Positions 37,132-48,719 of a stretch of 64,000 bases of DNA are shown here, in pieces. The stretch is taken from the NCBI GenBank assembly GCA_030549775.1, contig CM060180.1:83607672-83671671 (forward strand), written 5' to 3'. The notes under the pieces are model-generated. The model was not told the DNA's origin. It did no database searches and was given only the letters and a program-made list of their open reading frames with translations. The position numbers were made by a program, and so were the translations under genes. The number at the start of each line of letters is the position of its first letter. The stretch's first letter is position 1. The stretch comes from Tamarix chinensis (Eukaryota > Streptophyta > Magnoliopsida > Caryophyllales > Tamaricaceae).

Positions 37132-38537
37132 TGACACATTCCTACTCGCAAGCGCATAGGGTTGGAGTAGTAGTCAAGGTCAATTTCACAAGGATTGGTG
37201 AATAACCACTAAGACAGTGATGGAACTTAGCTATGTTTAGACTACAAACTGATAAAAAGTGAGAAATTGTAAGCTAAAATAACTAACTAAGCTAAAGGAA
37301 AAGGAAAATAATACTCAAGTGACTCAAGTAAAGAGAAAAGCGAAGGTTCCAGTTCATTGCCCCCAATCCTCCATACAATTAAAAACCACATCACAAATTG
37401 GTTCAACAATCGTAATTAATCATGCCAACAAGGATATAAAGTGTTGCGCTTTATCAAGCCACAAATACCCTATTACATCTCTATGGCCCTAACTATCTCT
37501 AGCTTAGGGTCTAATAGAGTGTAATGCCTTAAATTCTACAAAGTTTCCTCCTTTATTGTTGTAGAGGTTAAATCAATCATCTCTCAACCTACAATTTAAT
37601 CTCTAGTTGTGCTATCGGATCTAATACCGAATTATCTCTCGATCACACCACTATTTCCCACACTAAAAATTGGAACTCAGTTGGAGTTTGTCATTCTGTC
37701 AAGCAATCAACAACATAACACAAGGATCATGAATTGAATAAAAAAGAGAATGCATATATTCAACACATTCAAATTAGGGGAAACTCCCCTTCACCCTAGC
37801 ACAAAAATCTAGCCAATCAAAATCATAGTAAGAACATTAAGAATAACAAGAGATTCCATAGATAGATAAGAGAGAAAAGAAAATACCCTTGAAATCTAAT
37901 GATTCTTACAAGTGTTTTAACTTTTTGCACCTAGATCTCTAATTTACAAGAGAAGTCTTGAGGAAATGGGGAAGAGAATAGAGGAGAGAGAAGAGAGAGG
38001 GAGTGGAGGCTGCTTCAATGAGAAATTAGAATGAGAGTTTAAATACTACCGCCTCTCGAATCCCTACGGCATTGATAAACACGGGCTCCCTTATCAACTT
38101 TGATAATGCTGGTATTTTGACCATAACTATTTATTAGAACTCTGATTAAGTTGATTTTTGATGCATTGGAAAGATATTACAAAGATATACAACTTTGATG
38201 TTGAAAGATTCTCCAAATTTATATTTTCTCCTAGTATAAATTCCACTTCTTTCATGCTCATAAACTTTGAATATGCATTCTTGCTTTCATTTTATTCCAG
38301 AATTTACATTTTAGCTCTAAATCTCTTTCTACTTTAACTTTTGCTCCTTTTTTCTCCTTTCTTCTCCCTTTAAGCTTATTCTTTCTTCGATCCTTCATGA
38401 TTTTTTTGTTTCTTGAGATCCTAAAAATTTTCACAACACAAAGGTAGTAACAAGAACAAAAAGGTTAGATTCCAACTAAAATTTGAGGTAAAAACTCTGA
38501 TAAATCTTAGGAATAAGATTAAAAGTCACACTTATCA
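37132..38537 (-). mobile_element. Solo LTR, Athila-like, with perfect target duplication
   Basis: 1406 bp flanked by CTTTT at 37127-37131 and 38538-38542. On the minus strand it begins TGATAAGTGTGAC and ends with CCTATGCGCTTGCGAGTAGG then AATGTGTCA. That 3' end pattern (GCGCTTGCGA...TCA) is what I know from Athila/Tat-type LTRs just before their GGCGCC primer site; the assignment rests on that alone. It splits an ACACCCAATTGGT repeat region of the surrounding LTR, so it inserted later. No coding sequence inside. Confidence 0.75.
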
Positions 38538-40067
38538 CTTTTATGCCTTATGTTGAGTTTGGTATCATCTTTTAATACCCAATTGATGGCTTTAATGCCT
38601 TGTGATGTGTTTTGTGTTATCACTTAGAAATACCCAATTGGTTACATATGGAATTTTAATTGTATTTGGTGTTATCACTTGGAAACACCCAATTTGGTTA
38701 TATGTGGACTTATTGTGATCTATGATATCATGTATACATAAATTAATAATATGTAATTTCATTTTAGCCTTTTTCTCTGGCTCTTGGGGTAGCTATTGGG
38801 AGTTAGTGGGTAGGTCGCCCTTGGTTACATATCTTTCACTCAATATCTATTTCCTTCTCTACCAAGTTGTAGGTGGTAGGCGGTATGTGCATATCTTTGA
38901 GGTATAGGATTATATAGTGGTAGGCCTGTAGGGCATCGATGTCCAACACAGGTAGTTGAGGTATCCTAATACAAGTCCCCTAACACTTTGTATTATCCAT
39001 TACTTAGATTGGTGTGTTATCCCAACTTTTTAGTCTTTGAAGAGGAGACATTAAAGGTGTGGTGGGTAAGGTATCCCAATACAAGCTCCTTAGTGTACTT
39101 TCACCACATGTGGTCAGTGTGGTATCCCAATTTTTTTGATAGGTGTGCTCGATGTGTGGTGGGTGTGATATCTTCAAAGTAAGCCCCTTCAATGTATCCT
39201 AACCTTGTGTCATAGGTGTGGTGTCCAATTGTAATTATCTTGTGCTGCCATGACTTTTGTTTATGGTGGATAACTAGCTATGGTCGAATGAACTAGCTTA
39301 TTAATCGAAAATTATGTGGTCAATAAAAGAGGAATTATAATATGGTTTACATTTTTTTGCATCATATGTATTATTGTATTTCTATACTTTTGTGACTTCT
39401 ATGCAAGCATGCTATGTTACATTTTTGTATCATGATAATATCAACATGTTATTATGTGACTTCAATGCTCTGCATGAGCCTTCCATGCTTTAGGTAGTAT
39501 GTTTTATCAGTCATTCACCATACTCATACTGTACTCATGTGGTTATTATGATTATTCGGCTTCTAGTCTGGGGAGAAAAGGATGATTTAAATGGTTATGA
39601 CTCTCAATTAGAGTATGATAAGGGTGATGACTTAGGCCATTAGTGGGTCATTGCTTAGGATCTAAGGTTTATTATTATGCTTGTGAGTTATGCTAACCAG
39701 TTACTAGCATTTTACCCACTCTATTAAGATGTTTTTTCATTTTCAGTTAATTAAACTCTTAGCTCATATTCCTGTATTTGATTTTGCAAAATATCAAGTT
39801 CATCCTATCTATGATAAGGTTTTAGTCTTTATTTATTATATCATCACATCGTTATTATGATCATGCATTCTTTTGTTCCTTGTTCCATTTTTCCTTACAT
39901 TAGGCGTGGGTTAGGTGATGATCACACCTCTCTCATGGTTGATGTGGCAATAACATCCCTGATTCTATTTTTAAATCACTTTTGTATTATCTTAAAAGTA
40001 AAATTTTCTAGTCCTAAAATTGGGGTGTTGCAAACATAATTTTAAACAAATTTTAAAGGATTTTACA

Positions 40068-43000
40068 ACCAATTATTACATAATTAAATGAAATTGAATA
40101 CTCTTAGGCAAGGAATTTTAAGTGTTAAAGAATATTTTAGGAAATTTGAGAGATTAGTACTTATATTTGGCATCCATGAAAAAAAAGAACAAATATGTGC
40201 TAGATTTCTAGGCTACCTTAATATGATACTTTGAGAAAAATTTGAAATTTTTTTATATGATTCTTTTGTTGATATGATTAAGCTTTCTTTGTGATTTAAA
40301 AATCAAATTAATTTCACTAAGCCTCGTACTAAACAAATTACTTCTTCAACAAAGTATTACTCAAATGCACAAGCTACTAGGTATGGGTCAAGGAGCTTAA
40401 GAACTGCTAATGTTGACAAGAAGCAGGGCCCTAATCGAGAGGAGAAAGGTAAAGCCAAGGTCAATGAGGTCTCTATAAAGCAATGATTTAAATTCCAAGG
40501 ATATGGGTAGTTTGCTATAGAAAATCCCAACTAAAGAGTGTTTTCCATATAATAAATTGAAGATATGGATACTTATGATGAAGACACTAAGTGTGAGTCG
40601 AGTGAATTAGTTTCAAGAGAATACAAGGATGAGGGAAATGCTTGTTATGTATTGTAAAGAGTTCTTCAAATTCAAGCTAATGAGAAACCCAATCAATAAG
40701 AGAAGATGTTCAATACAAAAGGAAAAATGGGGAACACAGTTTGTTGAGTTATCATTGATATTGGATCATGTATGAATGTAGCTAATGAGAGGATGGTGAA
40801 GGATTTGAGATTAGATACAACACCATATTCAAAGCCTTACTCTCTTTAATGACTCAACAAGGACAAATGAGTTCAGTTAATCAAACAAACCCTAATTTCA
40901 TTTTGGATTGGTAATTACCATGATAATGTGCTATGTGATATTTTGCCTATGGATACATGTGAAATTTTATTAGGTAGAATATGGCAATATGATAGAGTTG
41001 CTATTCATAATATTATTACTAATTAATATCTCATTGAGAAAGATAAGAAAAGCACAAACTTAAACTTTCTAAGTGTGATAATGGTAACATAGTTGAGAGA
41101 GAAAAAGAGCTCATTTTTACATGAAAGAGATATGTGTAAGTCTCCAAATTTAATTGTTAAATTTTTTTTATTTACTTTAGAAGCATATAATCAAAACATT
41201 GGGTGTTATCGCCATAATCGATAAAAGTTTAGTTTACCAAACTATCATCACATCAATCAAAAGGCTAAAACCATTCATAATAAAACAAGGTAATTAGAAA
41301 TAAAAAAAGCTTTTGTAAATACAAATACAAGTTTGGAGATTAACTATGGATTACAATAGTAGAATATAAACTAAGGGGATGCCATGGATCAAAGAAGCTA
41401 AAATGTGGGGTATTAAAATGTGATATAATGTTTAAAGGGAAAAGGTAGTTGTTGTTCTTTGATTATCAAAGAATCCATACAAGGGGAGAAAAATGAGACT
41501 AATAATTGATTAAATGAGCTTATTGATGAGTATCATGATGTATTTTCTAATGACTTACCACATATATTACCACCTAAGAGAGGAATATAACATATTATAG
41601 GCTCAATTCCTGGAGTGTCTTTACCTCATCAACCTACATATAGATGTAATATGCAAGAAGTTAAGGAATTATAGAAACAAGTACAGTAGCTCATAAGAAA
41701 ATAATATGTGTGAGAGAACATGAGTCCATATTGTGTACCGGCATTAATTGCTCTAAAAAAAGATAGTACATGGTACATGTGTATCGACTCTATAGTTGTA
41801 ATTAATATAACTATCATTTATCAATTTTCTATTCCTAGATTAGATAACATGTTAGATGAGTTGTGTGGTACACAAGTATTCTCTAAAATTGATTTTAAGG
41901 AGTGTATATCATCAAATGAGGATAAAGGAAGGGGATGGATGAAAAACTGCTTTTAAAACAAAATAATGTCTTTATGAATGGATTATGATGTCTTTTATTT
42001 TATGTAGTGTGCCTATTTTGTTTATGAGAATAATAATGCACTTATGCATCATTTTCTTAGAAAATTTATTGTGGTGTACTTAGGGGATATACTTGTGTGT
42101 AGTCAAAATGAGCTTGATCATTGTATTCATTTAAGGAGAGGAATTCATAAACTAAGGGAAGCTAAACTCTATAAGAATATAGAAAAATGTGACTTTATGC
42201 TTTCGAGTATTATTTTACTTGGTTATATTGTAAATAGCAAAGGTATAAAAGTGGATCCCACAAAGATACAAGCTATTCAAGATTGGCTTACACCCAAATG
42301 TATTCATAAGGTGAGGAGTTTTCATGGGTTAACATGTTTTTATAGAAGATCCATCAAATACTTCTCAACCATTACCACACCAACTACATATATCATGAAA
42401 AAAGGTGAAATAAAATAGGGAGAGGATGCAGCTAAAGCGTTCAAGAATTCAAAAGATAGGTTGTGCAATGCATCGTTATTATCCTTTCCTAACTTTGATA
42501 AATCGCTTGAAGTTATATAGAATGCTAGTTAGGTAGGGATAAGAGGTGTACTTTCACAAGAAAAATAGGTCATTGCAGCCTTTAGTAAAAAATTAAATGG
42601 GACCAAATTGAATTAGTCCACTAATGATAAAGAATTATATGCCATCAAAAGAAGCCTAGAAACATGGACTCATTGTTTAACACCTAAACCTTCTTTTTTT
42701 TTATATATATATTCAGATTATGAAATTTTAACATATTTGCATGACAAAAGAAAATTAGTCCTAGGCATGCAGGATGGGTTAGTTTCTTACAATCCTCCAT
42801 GTTTTCTGTCAAACATTTTGATAGTAGAGAAAATGTTATGGCATATGCATAATTAGGGAAGATCTTTGATACTTGTTATAATAGATGCTAGGTTATTAAG
42901 TTTTGAAATTTTGAAAAAATTATATGAAAAAGATGAAGATTTCCTTGAGATTTATGATGCATGCAAAAAGAATCATAGTCATGGTAATTGTGTGCTTCAA

Positions 43001-43590
43001 GATGGCTTTCTTTTCATGCTTAATAAATTACGTATACCTTGATCTAGTGTGTGTGATGTACTTGTTAAAGAAGTACATGAGGGGGGTATAGTTGGTATTT
43101 TTGATGTTCATAAAACTGTAGAAATATTACAAGAATATTTTTATTGGCTATGGATGATAATTTGTATAAGCTATTATTAGGAGATGTGTGACTTGACAAA
43201 AGAGTAAAAGTTTATTATATAAAAGTTTGTATACTCTTTTACTAATTCTTAGTAACTCATAGGAGGGGGTTAGTATGAACTTTATCATAGGGTTATCAAG
43301 GACACAGAGGAGAAATGATTCTATAATAGTAGTGGTAGATAAATTTTCTAAAATGACACATTTTATTCCTTGTAATAAAGCAGATGATGTAAATCATATG
43401 GAAGATATATATTTCAAAGAAGTATTTGGGTTATATGGTATTCCAAAAAGTATAATGTTACACAAAGATGTAAAATTTTAGAGTTAATTTTAGAAGACAC
43501 TTTAGCATATATTACGTAAAAGATTCTATATTTTAAAAAAGAATAATTCCTTTATTATCTTTCATATCATACTGTCTTTCAATTAGGTGT
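40068..43590 (+). pseudogene. Decayed Ty3/gypsy gag-pol, copy D
   Basis: Plus-strand relic entered in gag, at a position equivalent to the FVPNYYYREL stretch of the element at 9040. Then gag (40068-40480), a ruined zinc knuckle (about 40480-40535), protease (about 40735-41030, IDIGSCMNVA and LLGRIWQYDR), and RT (about 41620-42420: MSPYCVPALIALKKDSTWYM, the YFDD catalytic motif changed to YLGD at 42075, then VRSFHGLTCFYRRS). RNase H follows (42420-42840), then the integrase finger (about 42950-43200) and integrase core (43275-43481, VVVDKFSKMTHFIPCNK and LHKDVKF), ending near the NHQTDGQ position around 43590. Full of stops; LTRs not found. Upstream gag lies behind the LTR insertions. Confidence 0.82.
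41137..41417 (+). mobile_element. 281-bp miniature derivative of the large LTR
   Basis: About 260 bp match the first 270 bp of the LTR at 28206 in order (AGGCTAAA.CCATTCATA, GAGTTTGGAG/AAGTTTGGAGATTAACT, GGGATGCCATGGATCAA), then it jumps directly to a terminus, GGGGTATTAAA, like the LTR 3' end. ATGTG occurs on both sides (41132-41136, 41418-41422). Either the LTR was deleted internally after insertion, or a miniature element moved. It interrupts copy D between protease and RT. Confidence 0.72.
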
Positions 43591-44065
43591 AATTTGTGGG
43601 GGTTATGGTTTGCACATGTCATCTCTTGTGGCTTTGTGATTATGCTTTGAGTTATTGAGTTGAAAAGTATTTGTACCCATGTCCATCCTACTGAGTAAAA
43701 AAATTACGGCTTACAAGGGGGGGGGGAACTGTTTTAGCAATAAAAAAAATTATTTATATTTATGATATAATCAGGTGAAGGGTAGCTTTGATGATTTTGA
43801 GACTGCATATACTCTGATATTATCTAGGAAAACATACCCATTCCCTTACGGCCCATACAAGGATATAGACAAATCTAGAACAATATAAATAATAAAATGT
43901 GGAAAGCATGAAAGTGATTTCTACTGCTAGTAGCGAGCTAATATTTATGTAGGAGCGCGCTAGACTAATTACATACGATCAAATAATATTGTATTGCTCA
44001 ACTTACCCTTGGATTGTGGATCTAATAACTTATTTCGTGGTCAGACTGACTGCCAGCTTAGCTTG
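43591..44065. other. Intergenic DNA; 3' flank of the laccase gene
   Basis: No open frame or repeat of note. It includes the laccase 3' untranslated region on the minus strand; no convincing polyadenylation signal was identified. A run of nine G lies near 43720. Confidence 0.4.
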
Positions 44066-45226
44066 CTAAATTATGAACTCAGCTCCTTCGGAGCTTGCAT
44101 TTGATGGCTCCTTGATATGTGTAGCATTAATGCCCACACATCGTGGCATTGCTGGCGGAGGGAGCATGCTAGTTTCCTCAGTCGGCCCATTCTTAACAAT
44201 AAACACCGTGCTCATGCCCCAGCTAAAATGCCGATCAACATGGCAGTGCAGTAACCACACACCTGTAAGTACGTGCTATGCTGCATAAATATACTTTTTA
44301 TAATATACACACATAGATATTGAAAATTATCCTTGTGGTTAGAACAGAGAACGGTTCTTTTTCTTGAACTAATTAGTGTAGCGTCATTTATCTATTAAAA
44401 ATAGTTTAGATTGCTTATTAATGATTGTTTTCTAATATAAAATATAAATATTTAATATTTATAAAAATACTATCGCCTTTACTTTAATATCAAAATTATT
44501 TGAGTTTCAAAAAATAAGGTTGTTGTCTAGAAAAATATTTTTTTATTTTCAATGAATATGAAAATATGCTCATAATTTTGATTTTTCATTCTTTTTTATT
44601 TAAAAACTGAAAAATAATATATACTATATTTTCCATGTTGTTCATATAAATATATACCCTTATTTTATACATATTTTTGAATCAAAAGAATATTATTAAT
44701 AATAATGTTAATAATATTATTCCATTTATTATTATTATTATTACTATTATTTGTAGTAGTAGTCATAGTAGTAGTAGTAGTAGTTTTTTAATTTTATTAA
44801 CATTTATCAATAATATTGATAAAATAATACAAATGATATTATTATCATTGCTAGCATTAATATACATAATGATAATATTATTAATTTATATTCATAGCAT
44901 AATAATATGATAAGTATTAATCCTAACATTACGAATAACATTATTATTAATACTAATTTGTAATTAGTAATAATATTACTAATAAAGGTTACGATATTAT
45001 CATTATGAATATAATTATTATATGTAGCAATAAAAATGACAACAATATTAATAAGATTATTAATTTCATTATATTTATTAATAACTTGATTATCAAGGTT
45101 ATTATTTTAACTTTATGAATATTTATAATCATAATAATATTTATTTCAATATATTATTTTTAATAAAATTATGATATTATCAATATTAATATTACTAAAA
45201 AAAATCATAACATAATTACTAGTTAT

Positions 45227-45267
<41 letters not shown>

Positions 45268-48200
45268 CATAAATAATAGTATTTTGACTGATATATATAA
45301 CAATATTATTATAATAATTTTTCATAATGATAATATCAATTATTAATATTAACAATAATATTAATATCATTATTTTTTATAATTTACATGATTATATTTA
45401 CATTAATTAATCTTATTATTATCGTAACTATTCTCAATATTAACATGTTAATAATAATAATTAATATTAATATCATTATTTTTTATTATCATTTTTGGTT
45501 ATGATATTACTATTATTATTATTATAATGAATTTTAATCTTAATATTATTTTTATCATGATTATTATAAGTATTATTATTAATTTTGTTGATGTTGGTGG
45601 TGGTGGTGGTTATTATTATTATTATTATTATTATCATCGTCGTTGTCGTCGGCGTCTTCGCCGTCAACTTCTTCTTTTTCATCCAATCTAGATAAAAATT
45701 AACATGTTTGAAAATTTTCAAAATCGAAAAGTAGTTTTATAATAATAACAAAATAATCTAGAGAACTATTCTTTTTTTTTCAAACTAAATGTGCATTATA
45801 TTTTTTTAGGCTACTTTAGATAGTTTCATTCATCCACTAAAAGTATTTTCTTCTATCTGGGGTAGGTAATTTCTTCAAATGTAATAAGATTTTGACCTCA
45901 ATTGTTTATTTTTAATTTAACAATTCAAATAAAAATTCGTGAGTGTCTTGCAAAAAATGATTGGATACTTCCCGTATATTCATTAAAATCGATGATGTAC
46001 GAGTAAGTTTACCAGGATTCTTGGCTACAAATCGAATAGCCATCCACCCATTCCGTTGAACTGAGAAGGTATTGGCAGCAGGAGGATCGATCAAATTGTA
46101 TGTCTTGGGATCCAATTCTGTGTTGAAGTTTCCCATCCCATGCCCCACTACATAGAAGTCTTGACCATGCAGGTGCATGGGATGGTCTACTGCACCATTG
46201 AGGACATTTGTACCCTGAAACACAATTTCTACGCTTGCGTTGTACTTGAGCACTTTAAGCATGGTCCCGACCATTGGCACTGCGTATTCCAGGTTACCAG
46301 TATCGGATGTGAAGTTGTATAAGACTGGTGGATCGTCAGGAAAGTCTGGTTCGTACACACCACTGATGTTTCTGCGCGCGCCGGGGGGGGGGGGGAATAA
46401 TACCAATTAATCAATTAGATCGAATTGCACGTGTCTTGGATCGATCGATCTACTGAAACGAAACGATAGTCTTTACTTACTTGTAGTAAGCTGTGAGTAT
46501 ATCGATGGTGTTTGGAGTTGAAAAACTGATATTATTGAGGCTTGTGGCAACGATGTCCCTATCGCCGTCAGGTCCGTAGAAAGGGAGCTCATTCATGGAA
46601 GCGGTAATATACATCCTGGTCGTTATATTTGTAGGCACGTCAACCGGATGCTCCTCGGTCGCCAGGCTCTTAAGCTTTAGGGTAAAGTTTTTAGCGAGCT
46701 CGTAATCTCTAAACCACGGCATCTGTGAGGGGAAAACCGCTTCTCCGGTCGTCCTCGGACTGTCACTGTACTGAAGAATCGCGGTAGCGGTGTTGTTATC
46801 CCAGTCAATCTCCATCGGAGATTCAGTGGAGAAACGTCTGGCGGCTATGTAATAACGATCCGGTTTAGTACTGTTTGCTGTAATTAGAACATTCAGGGTT
46901 TGTCCGGCAAAGATGACGAGGAAGTTGCTTGTAAACGGCTTGACGTAGTTTCCGTCTATACCGACCACTGTTACGTTGTGATCGGCGACTGCTAGGAACA
47001 TGTTGGAGCTTTGCGCGGCGTTAATGACTCGGACCAAATAGGTTTTGCCATGTTCCACTTGCCAAAGGTGCGCGTGGCCTGTCACAAATTGTAAGCGTAC
47101 GTAACTATACTATGTATATGTATATATATATATGTTTATATGTAGGGTGGTAAACTATAGACTGAGTAACCATATTGTTATATATAATATACGAACCTAG
47201 CATTTGATTTGAAGGTAGTGGCATGGGTGTGCGTAATTAGTTAGAAATATGAAGGATTAAATATATGTACGTATTTATTTATATATAAATATAAATACCT
47301 TGAGAACAATTCATATAATCTCCGGGCTGTCCGTTGATCATGTAACAGTCAGATTCAGGAACACCCCCTCCATTTTCTAAAGCACTCCACAGCTCCATAT
47401 TTATATCCATACTGTACCAAGATGCTGCATGCGTTGCGTGCAAATAATAATTACGTTAAAAAGCAGATAGTCTAATTAATAAATAATGGCCTGGTTATTA
47501 TTTTGATAGGCCAACACGTACCGAGCACGAGCGTTTCTTCACCATCAGGCTCCGGAAAGGGATAAGCAGTTCCTGGAGCAGGATCGATAATAATTGGTCC
47601 ATGAACGCTGTTACGGGTCCAGTCGCTGTGAGCATGATACCAGAGGGTTCCCTCTTCAGTGGAGAAGATGACCTTGTACGTAAAGTTGGACCCAGGTTGG
47701 ATGGGACACTGCGTGATGTACTGAGGACCATCGCCCCATGGATTTCTTGGCTGCTTCACTCCATGCCTGCCATCACCCATCCACACCAGCGTCATTAAAC
47801 CGGCGGGCCATTTCATAAATATTGATGGGAATGTATATATTTTTATAATTCATACACAAATGGAATTCACGTGGGAGTCACTTTTGTCTGTCTCCCCCGA
47901 AAAAAAAGGGAGAACAAAAATATAATAAATCCGTGATATATAGTGACTAGGGAGTGGTGTCTCTGCGTTCCCACTCTCTGCCTCACTACTATTACGTATG
48001 TAACGTTCGTTGATCGAAAGGGAAAGTAGCTAGGTAGCTTGGTAGGAGGACGGTGAATTACCAGTGAATGGTGATGCCGTAAGAACCTTCATTGAAAACG
48101 TTGATATAAGCTGTATCGCCTTTGGCAACCCGAATCGGAGGACCCGGATAACTTCCATTGACGACTAACATTTTCTTGGTGTAGCATGCTCTAGTATATT

Positions 48201-48597
48201 CCTTTTCCTTAACCTGCACATGTCATGGTTAATTACCAGAAGTTCAAATTTTATGATGGGTTCGTTTATAGGACATTTTTTATATATAGTTATCTTTAGG
48301 GACCTTTATTTAATAATAAATCCTACGAAGTCCAATCGCAAAATGCTACTACAGGCAAAGCACCCAGGTGCCAGGCAGCTGCTTTCTGTTTCATTAGATT
48401 CAGACTTCAATATTCAAATTCAATCAGCAATATTGTACGTAGATGATATATATATATATATGCATGCGAGTAAATTAATTAGCTTATGAATCTTAACTTA
48501 CGTGGAGGGTGAAGAAATGTTCTACGCCCGCTTGTGAGAGCTGTAGAAAAGCCATCCAAGTTAGGAGAAGAAACGCAAGTATCCGAACGATCGCCAT
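44066..48597 (-). CDS. Laccase (multicopper oxidase), LAC14/15-like; 7 exons, 590 aa
   Basis: Secreted blue copper oxidase that couples one-electron oxidation of phenolics (monolignols, flavonoids) to O2 reduction in the cell wall. Exons: 48502-48597, 48062-48213, 47522-47766, 47299-47424, 46481-47078, 46013-46371, 44066-44262; all introns GT-AG and in phase. Sizes 152 and 245 for exons 2 and 3 are the conserved plant laccase sizes. The ATG precedes a signal peptide ([20 protein letters not shown], cut probably after SQA). Copper ligands: H82/H84 (HWHG), H127/H129 (WYHAH), H469/H472/H474 (HPMHLHG), H531-C532-H533 and H537. The axial type-1 position is Met542 (HFSWGM). Three cupredoxin domains, many N-glycosylation sequons, usual length. 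No stops or shifts, so probably functional. Subfamily LAC14/15 (the TT10 group, seed-coat flavonoid oxidation) is inferred from the DRH.SWGM...FIVKNG end; the exact paralogue is uncertain. Confidence 0.95.
44690..45670. repeat. Trinucleotide-rich body of laccase intron 6
   Basis: Intron 6 (44263-46012, 1750 bp) is by far the longest. Most of it is AT-only sequence dominated by ATT/AAT units: (ATT)n near 44725, (GTA)n near 44755-44785, (AAT)n at 45227-45262, and a GGT then ATT then TCG/TCC series at 45595-45675. The small open frames here are repeat artefacts. Confidence 0.9.
46383..46395. repeat. G13 run next to the exon 6 acceptor
   Basis: Thirteen G on the plus strand, i.e. thirteen C on the coding strand, followed by GGCGCGCGCAG and exon 6. 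It takes the place of the usual T-rich polypyrimidine tract in the 109-bp intron 5. The run length may be a sequencing artefact. Confidence 0.85.
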
Positions 48598-48696
48598 GAC
48601 TCCTCGCCTCTTCTCTCCCCCTGATCCCCTCTGCCTATTATTATTAATTCTTTCCCTGTGTGCCTGGGCTCAATGAACAAACAACCGAGCAAGTCT

Positions 48697-48706
48697 TTTT
48701 ATAGTG
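48697..48706 (-). promoter_or_regulatory. Probable TATA box of the laccase gene
   Basis: On the minus strand CTATAAAAAG, about 100 bp upstream of the ATG at 48597. This implies a 5' untranslated region of about 65-75 bases. Confidence 0.65.
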
Positions 48707-48719
48707 GCAAGCACGCCCC

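Larger units (their letters stand above)
34960..40032 (-). mobile_element. Solo LTR (about 3.66 kb without its insert) of the large-LTR group
   Basis: On the minus strand it starts TGCAACACCCCAATTTTAG (40032) and ends GGGGTATTTTA (34960). Flanking pentamers AATAT (34955-34959) and AACAT (40033-40037) differ at one base. Subtracting the 1406-bp insert and its 5-bp duplication leaves about 3660 bp, close to the other solo LTRs. It holds GTCGACTGGTT-type repeats (36430-36880) and repeats built on GGTATCCCAATACAAG (38955-39190). No protein-coding relic inside. Confidence 0.78.

Noticed and set aside
46980..47020. miR397 target site in the laccase
   Set aside because: Many plant laccases are cut by miR397 at the codons for INAALN. 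Here the equivalent CATTAACGCCGCGCAAAGC agrees with the known target over its first half, but mismatches accumulate opposite the miRNA seed, so targeting is unlikely.
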